A stretch of 46,980 nt of DNA from Collinsella sp. (lineage in GTDB: Bacteria > Actinomycetota > Coriobacteriia > Coriobacteriales > Coriobacteriaceae). Both the position numbers and the translations under genes were made by a program. The stretch covers positions 1 through 46,980 of the forward strand of contig JAHYYK010000013.1 of NCBI GenBank assembly GCA_019425005.1, given 5' to 3'. Every line of letters starts with the position of its first letter. The stretch's first letter is position 1. Below are positions 8,028 through 16,180 of the stretch, piece after piece. Below the pieces are notes generated by a model that saw nothing but the letters and a program-made list of their open reading frames with translations, searched no databases and was not told the DNA's origin.

Positions 8028-8593
8028 ATCGAAGAAGTCCGCCAATCAGCGGCGCCGCTCCACCGCTCAACAAGACGCTCCAGGCGCCAGGCGGCATTGG
8101 CGGGACTTGTCGAGGGCAGGACGATGGCGGGCAGCCCGGTGCGTTCTTGTAGATAGCGCTTGTAGAGCCGGCCAGCTGTACCACCGTTGCATATCACCTG
8201 CTCAATGGCAGCTGCGCCGGTAATGCGCTCGATATGCGCCGGTACAACGTTACGAATGCTCGCGTCACTCGAGCCCTTAATGTCACAGCTCTCGATCACA
8301 TCCCACAGGGCCACGCCGCCGTTCAGCAGCATGGATCGCTTGGCGGCAATCGAGGCGTCGAGCGTCGCGGGCTCGCTGTCCGTCAAAGGGTCGCCCTCGT
8401 TGGGCGGCGTAGGCACTCCGAGGCACGCGGCCATCACGCGCCAAAAGCGATTCTGAGGGTTGCCGTAATAAAAGGCATTGGCGCGCGAAAGCACCGAGGG
8501 AAACGACCCGAGCACCAAAACGCGCGAGTGTTGGTCGAACACGGGCTCAAACCCATGCTCAATATGTTGATAGCCCTCGTCAGACACAGGCAT
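8024..8593 (-). CDS. DNA-deoxyinosine glycosylase (uracil-DNA glycosylase superfamily)
   Basis: Base-excision-repair glycosylase of 189 residues. It has the UDG-superfamily motif 1 as GSFPSVLSRANAFYYGNPQNRFW (quoted in part: GSFPS, FYYGNPQNRFW) and motif 2 near the C-terminus as LPSTSPANA. This combination is typical of the family-6 hypoxanthine-DNA glycosylases, which remove deaminated adenine from DNA; activity on inosine rather than uracil is inferred from the family. Only three bases separate its start from the stop codon of the GH13 gene upstream, so the two are probably co-transcribed. Its stop overlaps the convergent gene at 8027. Confidence 0.85.
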   Translation of the reverse strand: MPVSDEGYQHIEHGFEPVFDQHSRVLVLGSFPSVLSRANAFYYGNPQNRFWRVMAACLGVPTPPNEGDPLTDSEPATLDASIAAKRSMLLNGGVALWDVIESCDIKGSSDASIRNVVPAHIERITGAAAIEQVICNGGTAGRLYKRYLQERTGLPAIVLPSTSPANAAWRLERLVERWSGAADWRTSSI

Positions 8594-8596
8594 GGC

Positions 8597-9973
8597 CTAG
8601 GCCCTCAACAGATAGCGCACCTCGTAGGGCGCAAGCTCAAGGGAGCCCGGCAGCTCGACCGTGGGCGCATCGTCGGCAAGCAGGTCAACGAAGGAGCCGT
8701 TGAGTTCGCCGGCTCCAAAGGTATAGGGCTCGTTCACGGCATTGACCGCCACGAGCACCGTCGCATCGTCACAGGCGCGCTCGAACAGCAGCTGCTTGTT
8801 CTGAATCACCACGTTGCGGTACGCGCCGTAGTTGAGAGCGCGTGCCGCCGCATCGTCTGTCGAGCGCAGGTGCGTGAGCTGCGTAATGAACGCCGTCAGC
8901 TCGTTGGGCGCAGGCTCATCGAGCGCAGGGCGCAGCGCCCAGTCGCCATCGGGGCCGCCCTTTTCGCCGGCAATCCCCCACTCGCTGCCATAGTAGACAC
9001 ACGGAATGCCCGGCATGCCAAAGAGCATGCCGTAGGCGGGGCGCAGGCAGGACTTGTCCGTCAGGATGCTCGCCAGGCGCGGCACGTCGTGGTTGTCGAC
9101 AAACGACAGCAAATGCTTGCCGCGATAAATGCACCACGGGTCACCGCCAAACTGGCGATGCAGCGAGTGGGCAATCTCGAACATGTTGACCGAATTAAAG
9201 CTGGAGTACAGGCCCTTGTAGCACTCGTAGTTGGTGCAGGAGTCGAGCATCTCGTCGTTGACGATCTGGTTGTAGTCGCCGTGGAGCGTCTCGCCGATCA
9301 GCACAAAGTCGGGCTTGAGCTCGCGGGTAAAGCTGTGCAGGCGGCGCATAAAGTCGCGATCGAGCATATAGGCGACGTCCAAGCGCAGGCCGTCGACACC
9401 AAAGTCATCGGCCCAGCAGCGCACGGACTCGAGCAGGTAATCGACCACGGCGGGGTTTTGCAGGTTGAGCTTCACAAGCTCAAAATGGCCCTCCCAGCCC
9501 TCGTACCAAAAGCCGTCGCCATAGCAGGAATCACCGTCAAAGCTAATGTGGAACCAGTCCTTGTACGGCGAGTCCCACTTGCGTTCTTGCACATCACGGA
9601 AGGCCCAGAAGCCGCGGCCGACGTGGTTAAAGACGGCATCGAGCACCACGCGGATGCCATGGGCATGCAGCGTGTCGCATACGGCGGCAAAGTCGGCATC
9701 CCCGCCCAGGCGGCGATCGATATGGCACAGGCTGCGCGTATCGTAGCCATGGCTATCGGACTCGAGCGGCGGGTTGATGAGCACGGCGCCAACGCCGAGT
9801 TTCTGCAGGTAGTCGGCCCATTGGGCGATTTTCATAATCGGAGCATCGGGGTTGGGCGCGGCGTTGGCAGCTTGGGCGAGTTCATCCTCGGCAACGGGGG
9901 CGGCGTTTTCGCGCGGAGTTCCGCAAAAGCCCAGCGGATAGATCTGATAGAACGTCGTCTCGTATGCCCACAT
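8597..9973 (-). CDS. alpha-amylase family glycoside hydrolase (GH13)
   Basis: Cytosolic retaining alpha-glucan hydrolase of 458 residues without a signal peptide. The four GH13 motifs are present in order: DAVFNH (112-117), GLRLDVA with nucleophile D199, GET with acid/base E228, and FVDNHD with D296. The size and the compact C-terminal beta domain fit a cyclomaltodextrinase, neopullulanase or maltodextrin glucosidase acting on imported oligosaccharides; the exact substrate is uncertain. GGGAGG precedes the ATG by five bases. It forms a likely two-gene unit with the downstream glycosylase. Confidence 0.92.
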   Translation of the reverse strand: MWAYETTFYQIYPLGFCGTPRENAAPVAEDELAQAANAAPNPDAPIMKIAQWADYLQKLGVGAVLINPPLESDSHGYDTRSLCHIDRRLGGDADFAAVCDTLHAHGIRVVLDAVFNHVGRGFWAFRDVQERKWDSPYKDWFHISFDGDSCYGDGFWYEGWEGHFELVKLNLQNPAVVDYLLESVRCWADDFGVDGLRLDVAYMLDRDFMRRLHSFTRELKPDFVLIGETLHGDYNQIVNDEMLDSCTNYECYKGLYSSFNSVNMFEIAHSLHRQFGGDPWCIYRGKHLLSFVDNHDVPRLASILTDKSCLRPAYGMLFGMPGIPCVYYGSEWGIAGEKGGPDGDWALRPALDEPAPNELTAFITQLTHLRSTDDAAARALNYGAYRNVVIQNKQLLFERACDDATVLVAVNAVNEPYTFGAGELNGSFVDLLADDAPTVELPGSLELAPYEVRYLLRA

Positions 9974-10032
9974 AGCAACCTCCCGGTAAGCTCAACACAA
10001 CGACATCCATTGTATGCCCGGCTTGTATCCTC

Positions 10033-10118
10033 TCCCCCAAAATAAGTTGCGGTGGAATAGTTCCTGCTTGGGCCTTCAGAGGCCTTAAACAGGAACTATT
10101 CCACCGCAACTGATGGGG
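10033..10118. repeat. palindrome with 22-bp perfect arms
   Basis: Arms at 10045-10066 and 10090-10111 are exact complements (core GCGGTGGAATAGTTCCTG). A small GGCCT/AGGCC hairpin sits in the loop, and CCCCC/GGGGG forms a loose outer pair. It lies between the convergent end of the MFS gene and the start of the GH13 gene. It lacks a T run on either strand, so it is not an ordinary terminator. Confidence 0.8.
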
Positions 10119-10125
10119 GACGTGA

Positions 10126-11322
10126 TTAGGCGACGGGCTTTGCACGGCGTATGGCCGGGAACAGCACGGTGATGGCGAGGATGACGCCCACGACGGTAAT
10201 CGCCCCGCCCGCAAAGCCAATCCAAGCGATACCGGGACCCGACACCACGGCGCCGCCGATCGCCGTACCGGTGCCGATACCCAGATTGAACAGGCCCGAG
10301 AAGATCGACATGGCGACAGCCGACGAATCCGCCGGCGTGTACTTGATGAGCTCGGCTTGGAACGCCACGTTAAAGGCCGTGGCGCAGCAGCCCCACAGTG
10401 CGCAAACGGCAAGCACTGCCGCGAGCGATGACGCGGCCGGACCCATGAGCAGCAGAGCCACCGGCACGCCGGAGAGTGTGATAGCCAAGAACGGAAAGCG
10501 ATGCCCATCGAACAGTCGGCCGAACAGCCAGCTTCCGAGCAGACCGGAGCAGCCAAACGCCGTCAGCGTCATGGTAATAGCGCTTGCGTCGACGTGCGCG
10601 ACCTGTGCCAGGAACGGCTCGATATAGCTGTAACCCGCATAATAGCCGGTCGCCATAAAGACCGTGACCGCATACAGCGCGATGAGGAACGGGTTCTTGA
10701 GCAGCTCGGGCAGCTGTTTGAGCGTAAAGCGCTCGCCCGCCGGTATGGCCGGGAACACCGCGGCTTGGTACACCACCGCGGCGGCAGAGAAGGCACCGAC
10801 CGCGGCAAATGTCATGCGCCAGCCCACGGCCAGTCCGATGGCGCGGCCGATCGGCAGGCCAAAGATCTGCGCGATGGACGAGCCCGTGGCGATTATGCTG
10901 ATCGCGAGCGCGCCGTGACGAGTGTCGACCAGGCGCGAGGCCATGATCGAGGCGACTGACCAGAACACGGCATGCGCGCAGGCGACCACCAGACGCGCGC
11001 AAACCAAAATGGGATATGTCGGTGCCACAGCGGACAGGAACTGGCCGAGCGAAAACACGGCCAAAACGCCCAGCAGCATCCGCTTGAACTCAAAGCGCGA
11101 GGCAAACACCATAAGCGGCAGCGACAGCAGCATGACGCCCCAGGCATAGACCGAGATCATGATGCCTGCCTGGGCCTCGGTGAGCGAGAACGACACGGCG
11201 ATATCAGTCAGAAGGCCGATGGGCATGAACTCCGACGTGTTGAATACGAACGCGCAGCAGGCGAGCCCGATAAGCGGGAGCCACTGCTTGAGTGAGATGC
11301 CATCTTGTCTTGCCTGAGCCAT
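10126..11322 (-). CDS. MFS efflux transporter, SotB/DHA1-like
   Basis: Inner-membrane antiporter of 398 residues with about 12 hydrophobic segments. The N-terminus contains FNTSEFMPIGLLTDIA, the signature seen in SotB/YdeA-type sugar or arabinose exporters of the DHA1 drug-H+ antiporter group, and the loop-2 region shows RFEFKRMLLG. The exported compound cannot be assigned. GGAGAGG precedes the ATG. The gene stands alone between palindromes, downstream of feoAB on the same strand, with a possible TATAAT -10 box on the minus strand near 11356-11361. Confidence 0.88.
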   Translation of the reverse strand: MAQARQDGISLKQWLPLIGLACCAFVFNTSEFMPIGLLTDIAVSFSLTEAQAGIMISVYAWGVMLLSLPLMVFASRFEFKRMLLGVLAVFSLGQFLSAVAPTYPILVCARLVVACAHAVFWSVASIMASRLVDTRHGALAISIIATGSSIAQIFGLPIGRAIGLAVGWRMTFAAVGAFSAAAVVYQAAVFPAIPAGERFTLKQLPELLKNPFLIALYAVTVFMATGYYAGYSYIEPFLAQVAHVDASAITMTLTAFGCSGLLGSWLFGRLFDGHRFPFLAITLSGVPVALLLMGPAASSLAAVLAVCALWGCCATAFNVAFQAELIKYTPADSSAVAMSIFSGLFNLGIGTGTAIGGAVVSGPGIAWIGFAGGAITVVGVILAITVLFPAIRRAKPVA

Positions 11323-11367
11323 GTAGAAACCTCTCCGATTGTCTTGAGCGGTGGGCGATTATATAGC

Positions 11368-11405
11368 AACGGCCCCGCATCCGTCAGTACAGATGCAGGG
11401 CCGCA
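11368..11405 (-). terminator. hairpin after feoAB, possible terminator
   Basis: GCGGCCCTGCATC pairs with GGATGCGGGGCCGT (imperfect) 40 bases after the feoAB stop. There is no proper T run, so termination strength is doubtful. TATATAAT follows at once and may be the -10 box of the MFS gene. Confidence 0.4.
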
Positions 11406-11444
11406 ATCAACTCAATACACAGAGGTTGCGCCGTCAATAAATAA

Positions 11445-13805
11445 CTAAGCCAGCCCCAGCAATATGCCCGCCGAATGCACGACAAACGCCACGATCCAGG
11501 CGACCGTCACCTGAAACGCGAACACGGCAACGGCATAGCGCGCGCCCAACTCGCTCTTGACGGCGCCGATGGACGCCACGCAGGGCGGGTACAGCAGCGT
11601 AAAGACCAGAAACACGTAGGCAGTAAACGGCGAAAACATAGTCGACAGTGCCGCGGGCGACGTCGCGCCCAAAAGCACCGTGAGGGTCGAGATGACGCTC
11701 TCCTTGGCGATAAGTCCCGTGACGAGTGCCGTCGAGGCGCGCCAGTCGCCAAAGCCGAGCGGCGCCAGCAGCGGAGCGATGATGCTACCCAGACCGGCAA
11801 GCAAGCTTTGCGACTGATCGGCGACCACATTAAAGCGAATGTCGAACGTCTGAAGGAACCAGATGACCACCGTAGCGGCAAAGATAATGGTAAAGGCCTT
11901 GGTGATAAAGTCCTTGGCCTTATCCCATGCCAGCATCACCGTCGTCTTGACGCTCGGCAGGCGATAGTTGGGAAGCTCCATGATAAACGGTACCGGGTCG
12001 CCCTTAAATGCCGTTCGATTGAGCACCAAAGCCGCGATGCAACCGACCGCAATGCCAATCAGATAGAGCGAGACCATGGCGGGTACCGTCGCCTGCGGGA
12101 AAAACGCCCCGCACAGCAGACCGTAGACCGGCAACTTGGCCGAGCAGCTCATGAACGGCGTGAGCATAACCGTCATCTTGCGGTCGTGCTCGGACGGCAG
12201 CGTGCGGGTCGACATGATAGCCGGCACGGTACAGCCAAAACCGACGAGCATGGGCACGAAGCTGCGGCCCGACAGGCCAAAGCGACGCAGCACCTTATCC
12301 ATGACAAAGGCAACGCGCGCCATGTAGCCGGAGTCTTCCAGAATGGAGAGGAACAAGAAAAGCACGACGATAATCGGCAGGAAGGTCAACACACTGCCCA
12401 CGCCCGTGAGCACGCCGTCAACGGCCAGCGAACGCACCACGTCGTTGGTACCGAACGCCTGGAGGCCCGCGTCGGCCGAGGCGATGATGGCAGCGATGCC
12501 GTCCTCCATGAGCCCCTGCAACGCCGCGCCGATCACGCCGAACGTCAGCCAAAAAACGAGGCCCATGATCACCAGAAACGCCGGAATGGCTGTGTAGCGA
12601 CCCGTCAGGATGCGGTCGATCTTGACGGAGCGCACGTGCTCGCGGCTCTCGTGCGGCTTGACGACGCAATGCCCGCACACGTCGCCGATAAAGCTAAAGC
12701 GCATGTCGGCCAGTGCGGACAGACGGTCGGTGCCTGCCTCGCCCTCCATCTGGGTAATGATGTGCTCGATAGCGTCGAGTTCGTTGCGGTCGAGATGAAG
12801 CGCCTCGGTTACCAGCTCGTCGCCCTCGACCAGTTTGGTCGCTGCGAAACGCACCGGAATATGCGCCGTCGCGGCATGGTCCTCGATAAGGTTGGCGATG
12901 CCGTGGATGCAGCGATGCAGCGCGCCGCCGTCCGGGCCATCGGGCGCGCAGAAGTCCAGGCGACCGGGACGCTCGCGGAACCGCGCCACGTGCAGAGCGT
13001 GTTCCACCAGCTCACCGATGCCCTCGTTGCGGGCGGCGCTAATGGGGACAACAGGCACGCCCAACAGGCTCTCGAGCAGGTTGACGTCCACGGCGCCGCC
13101 GTTGGCCGTCACCTCGTCCATCATGTTGAGCGCGATGACCATGGGGCGATCGAGCTCCATAAGCTGCAGCGTCAGGTACAGATTGCGCTCGATGTTGGTG
13201 GCGTCGATGATGTCGATGATAGCGTCGGGATGCTCATCCAGGATAAACTGGCGGCTCACGATCTCCTCGCCCGTGTACGGCGACAGGGAGTAAATGCCGG
13301 GCAGGTCGGTAACGCTTGCCTCGGGGTGGTTGCGGATGGTGCCATCCTTGCGGTCGACCGTCACGCCGGGAAAGTTACCGACATGTTGATTGGAGCCTGT
13401 CAGCTGGTTGAACAACGTGGTCTTGCCGCAGTTCTGGTTGCCGGCGAGGGCAAAATGCAGCGGTGCGCCCTCGGGCACGGCCGTCTTCGCGGCGCGGGGC
13501 GAATACGTCCCCTCGCCGAGTGCCGGATGCTCCGTCGTGCCGATTGCGGCGTTGGCGCGCGGACCCATATCGGTGTCGTGAACGCCCACGAGCTCTATGC
13601 GAGCAGCATCGTCCTTGCGCAGCGTCAGTTCGTAGCCACGCAGGCGAATCTCGAGCGGGTCGCCCATAGGGGCGTACTTCATCATGGTGACTTCGGTGCC
13701 CGGCGTTAGGCCCATGTCCAAAATATGCTGCCGGAGCGCCTGATCGTCGGATGTCACCGATGCGACAACGGCGTCCTTTCCAATCTCGAGTGTATCGAGC
13801 TTCAC
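11445..13805 (-). CDS. feoB: ferrous iron transporter, FeoA-FeoB fusion
   Basis: Fe(II) uptake protein of 786 residues that joins a FeoA-type SH3-like domain (about 1-75, with DMGLTPGTEVTMMKYAPMGDP) to FeoB. The G domain follows: G1 GNQNCGKTT (122-130), G3 DLPG, G4 NMMD. Then come the guanine-dissociation-inhibitor region and about eight or nine membrane segments with the paired Gate motifs (YMARVAFVMDKVL, PCVASIGA). The GTG start with AAAGGA five bases upstream is preferred: an in-frame ATG two codons earlier overlaps that ribosome binding site. No feoC is present. Iron is probably the regulatory signal, but no convincing iron box was found. Confidence 0.95.
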   Translation of the reverse strand: MKLDTLEIGKDAVVASVTSDDQALRQHILDMGLTPGTEVTMMKYAPMGDPLEIRLRGYELTLRKDDAARIELVGVHDTDMGPRANAAIGTTEHPALGEGTYSPRAAKTAVPEGAPLHFALAGNQNCGKTTLFNQLTGSNQHVGNFPGVTVDRKDGTIRNHPEASVTDLPGIYSLSPYTGEEIVSRQFILDEHPDAIIDIIDATNIERNLYLTLQLMELDRPMVIALNMMDEVTANGGAVDVNLLESLLGVPVVPISAARNEGIGELVEHALHVARFRERPGRLDFCAPDGPDGGALHRCIHGIANLIEDHAATAHIPVRFAATKLVEGDELVTEALHLDRNELDAIEHIITQMEGEAGTDRLSALADMRFSFIGDVCGHCVVKPHESREHVRSVKIDRILTGRYTAIPAFLVIMGLVFWLTFGVIGAALQGLMEDGIAAIIASADAGLQAFGTNDVVRSLAVDGVLTGVGSVLTFLPIIVVLFLFLSILEDSGYMARVAFVMDKVLRRFGLSGRSFVPMLVGFGCTVPAIMSTRTLPSEHDRKMTVMLTPFMSCSAKLPVYGLLCGAFFPQATVPAMVSLYLIGIAVGCIAALVLNRTAFKGDPVPFIMELPNYRLPSVKTTVMLAWDKAKDFITKAFTIIFAATVVIWFLQTFDIRFNVVADQSQSLLAGLGSIIAPLLAPLGFGDWRASTALVTGLIAKESVISTLTVLLGATSPAALSTMFSPFTAYVFLVFTLLYPPCVASIGAVKSELGARYAVAVFAFQVTVAWIVAFVVHSAGILLGLA

Positions 13806-13829
13806 GCGCTCATCCTTTCGTTAGACGCG

Positions 13830-13853
13830 GTTAACCGTTTACCGGGGCTAACC
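13830..13853. promoter_or_regulatory. inverted repeat upstream of feoAB
   Basis: GGTTA and TAACC half-sites, with a nested GGTTAACC, sit about 25 bases upstream of the feoAB start codon. This is a plausible repressor site. It matches neither the DtxR nor the Fur consensus well. Confidence 0.3.
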
Positions 13854-13926
13854 AACTCGTAACGACAAATGATAGCGCTCTGAACTATTTTATAAAGTCA
13901 AATACCGATGTTTACCTGCGCAAACT

Positions 13927-14247
13927 TTATGCGGTGCGCCCTGAAAGCTCTTTGCGCATACCGCTCAGCGAGATCGAAACGGAACCCGACCGCGCGGTAG
14001 CGGTGAGTCGATCACCCTCGACCGACCCCGTGCATGCAAAGGGCGCCTTGCCCATCAAGACGTGGGAGATAGTACCCGAGAGCTCAAAGAAATCGCCCTC
14101 AGCGCGGGCACTCGAGAGAGCGATATTGAGACCCCTGACGTTTAGTACTGCCCTGAGCGCGCCGTTCACCCCATGTGCAAACGTCACCTCGCCGCGTTTA
14201 CTCCCCACCGGCGTCTGGGCCGAAACCACATACGTACCCTCAAGCAT
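13927..14247 (-). CDS. small hypothetical beta-rich protein
   Basis: 106 residues without signal peptide or membrane segment. The pattern MLEGTYVVSAQTPVGSKRGEVTF, alternating polar and hydrophobic residues, and repeated G/D-turns (SVEGDRLTATARSG) suggest a small all-beta barrel-like domain, similar in look to short domains that often stand alone or attached to flavoproteins in Coriobacteriia. I cannot assign a function. AGAGGAGGAG stands directly before the ATG. It follows the esterase by 47 bases and precedes feoAB by about 120, so it may share a transcript with either. Confidence 0.75.
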   Translation of the reverse strand: MLEGTYVVSAQTPVGSKRGEVTFAHGVNGALRAVLNVRGLNIALSSARAEGDFFELSGTISHVLMGKAPFACTGSVEGDRLTATARSGSVSISLSGMRKELSGRTA

Positions 14248-14294
14248 GGCTCCTCCTCTAAGCAGACTTTTTGAAATGGGTAAATAGTCTACTT

Positions 14295-15194
14295 TTACAT
14301 ATGACGCTCCAGGAAGCGGAAGGCCAGGCGGATCCAGGGACGGACGGAAACCTGCTTGTCCTCGTTGTCGACCGCGGTGTTGGCGTTGCCGAGTGAAAGG
14401 CCGTGACCGCCCTGGTCAAAGACGTGCATCTCGCAAGCGACGCCCTCCTCGGCCATGCGCTGCGCAAAGGGATAGACCTGCGCGATCGGCGCCGTCTTGT
14501 CGTCGGACACGCCCCACACAAAGGTCGGCGGCATCTGACGCGAAACATGCGTGGTAGGGCAGATATCGGCCAAGTGCTCGTCGGTCGCCTCGCCGCCCGT
14601 CACCATCGACAGATAGTCGTTGAGCAAATCGCGCCCCGTCTTACCGCCCGTCTTGGGCACACGCAAGTCAATGCGCGGATCGCGCGTCTGCATGTCGCGC
14701 ACATAGGCAAAGTCGAGCAGCGGATAGCCCAGCACCACGGCATCGGGACGGATGTCGTCCGGACGCGCCCCGGCAAGTGCCGCGAAGGGGCCGGTCTTCC
14801 ACTGCGTTGCCAGCGAGGCACAGATCATGCCGCCCGCAGAAAAGCCCACGACGCACACGCGCTTGGGATCGACATGCCACTCGTCGGCATTCGCACGCAC
14901 CGTGGCGACCATCTTGGCAAGATCTGCCTGGGGGTGCGGAAAGCTCACGTCACCCGTAGAACTCGTGACATAGTTGAGCACAAAGGCCTGGTAGCCGTGA
15001 TCCAAAAACGCAAACGCCACGGGATCCTGCTCATGCGGAGCGATATGCGTAAACGCACCTCCGCCGCAGATAATCACGGCAGGACGGCGGCCATTCGGTT
15101 TATCGGGCAGCGGCTCGGCACCCAAATACGTAAACGTCGCCGGATATTCCTCGGTCGGCTCCTCGCCCCACAGCGCATGGTTCTCGACAATCAT
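14295..15194 (-). CDS. alpha/beta hydrolase, esterase/acetyl xylan esterase-like
   Basis: Cytosolic serine hydrolase of 299 residues, BD-FAE/Aes-like. It has the oxyanion motif GGGAF near residue 42, the nucleophile elbow GFSAGG, an aspartate in GVSDDKTAP, and the histidine in DQGGHGLSLG, which together make a complete triad. The substrate is probably a short-chain ester of a sugar or small alcohol, by family only. I start it at MIVENHALW, which has GAAGGGAG six bases upstream; the 10-residue longer frame has no such site. The EIIA gene is divergent, and a LacI-type operator lies between the two. Confidence 0.85.
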   Translation of the reverse strand: MIVENHALWGEEPTEEYPATFTYLGAEPLPDKPNGRRPAVIICGGGAFTHIAPHEQDPVAFAFLDHGYQAFVLNYVTSSTGDVSFPHPQADLAKMVATVRANADEWHVDPKRVCVVGFSAGGMICASLATQWKTGPFAALAGARPDDIRPDAVVLGYPLLDFAYVRDMQTRDPRIDLRVPKTGGKTGRDLLNDYLSMVTGGEATDEHLADICPTTHVSRQMPPTFVWGVSDDKTAPIAQVYPFAQRMAEEGVACEMHVFDQGGHGLSLGNANTAVDNEDKQVSVRPWIRLAFRFLERHM

Positions 15195-15379
15195 ATGTGC
15201 TCCCTTCGCGCGATTCGTGCGCACTCATTTTCGCCTTCAAGCGTACCCCAGTTGGACCCACGGTGCAGAAACGCTCCCGCAATAAGATTCCCATCAACTG
15301 ATATATCACATAATCCCAGCTCAGGACCATCGTTGAGCAGCGTAGAATAGGGGCGTTGACCAAGCCGCGAAACACATAT

Positions 15380-15389
15380 GAAACGTTTC
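15380..15389. promoter_or_regulatory. LacI-family-type operator upstream of EIIA
   Basis: Perfect palindrome GAAACGTTTC, within ATATGAAACGTTTCCGG, 48 bases before the EIIA start. It overlaps a possible TATGAA -10 box placed 15 bases after TTGACC. CcpA and other LacI regulators bind sites of this form; the regulator here is not in the window. Confidence 0.5.
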
Positions 15390-15436
15390 CGGCAAACCAA
15401 ACGCGCGATATGCGCCTATTTAAGTTGGAGGCAACT

Positions 15437-16000
15437 ATGGGTCTGCTCGATTCGCTTAAGTCCACCTTCACCTCGACCGGCGAGGCGTCCATTCCGCCCG
15501 CAGCAAGCTTCGCCACCCGCGAAGGCGTCATCTACGCCCCCGTCAACGGCGTGCTCGTCAACCTGGACGAAGTTCCCGACGAGACAATCGCCTCGGGCAT
15601 GCTTGGCCAGGGCTATGGCATCGAGCCCATTACCGGCACCATCTATGCGCCCGCCAACGGCCGCATCGGCGCCACCACCGTCACCAACCACTCCATCGGC
15701 ATGATCACCGAGGACGGTCTTCGCGTGTTCATCCATGTCGGCCTGGGCACCGTGGAAATGAATGGCAAGGGTTTTGCCCGCTTTGTCGAGATGGGCGATG
15801 TGGTCAAGGCGGGCCAGCCGCTCATCAGCTTCGACCGCGACGCCATTAAGGCCGCTGGTCACGAGGATATCGTGACCGTCATCGTCTCCGAGCTCGATCG
15901 CCTTAAGAGCATCGACCATGTCGGCGAGTCCGGAACGCTTATCGGCGGCAACCCGCTTGTCAAGCTGGGCGACCCGCTGCTGGTGGCCAAGACCAAGTAG
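15437..16000 (+). CDS. PTS glucose-family EIIA component
   Basis: Stand-alone EIIA of the glucose PTS family, 187 residues: it takes phosphate from HPr and passes it to an EIIB, and in many bacteria reports sugar supply to regulators. The beta-sandwich motifs are clear: APVNG and ITGTIYAPANG, H85 in TNHSIGM, and the phosphorylated H100 in VFIHVGLGTVEMNGKGF. The start at MGLLDSLKS has TTGGAGG seven bases upstream; the longer frame from 15356 runs through the promoter. No EIIBC is adjacent, so it may serve permeases elsewhere. A strong terminator follows. Confidence 0.92.
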   Translation: MGLLDSLKSTFTSTGEASIPPAASFATREGVIYAPVNGVLVNLDEVPDETIASGMLGQGYGIEPITGTIYAPANGRIGATTVTNHSIGMITEDGLRVFIHVGLGTVEMNGKGFARFVEMGDVVKAGQPLISFDRDAIKAAGHEDIVTVIVSELDRLKSIDHVGESGTLIGGNPLVKLGDPLLVAKTK

Positions 16001-16033
16001 CCAGGTCCCGCGCTACACAGCCAAAAGACACCA

Positions 16034-16076
16034 CGAAAAGCGCCCGCGACCATTTGGCCGTGGGCGCTTTTCGTTT
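16034..16076 (+). terminator. intrinsic terminator of EIIA gene
   Basis: Fifteen-base stem CGAAAAGCGCCCGCG / CGTGGGCGCTTTTCG (one G-T pair) with a 10-base loop and TTT after it; A residues on the 5' side could make it work in both directions. Confidence 0.8.
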
Positions 16077-16180
16077 GAAAACCATCCCGTCAATGCCTTG
16101 TCTGTATAGCCCAAATGAGCCGAGCTGCTAGAATATCGAACTGTATGGATAACTATCATTCAACCGTTATGGGAGGATAC

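Noticed and set aside
13806..13926. DtxR/IdeR iron box upstream of feoAB
   Set aside because: Only a partial half-site match (GGTTAG); the dyad is kept as a generic operator candidate.
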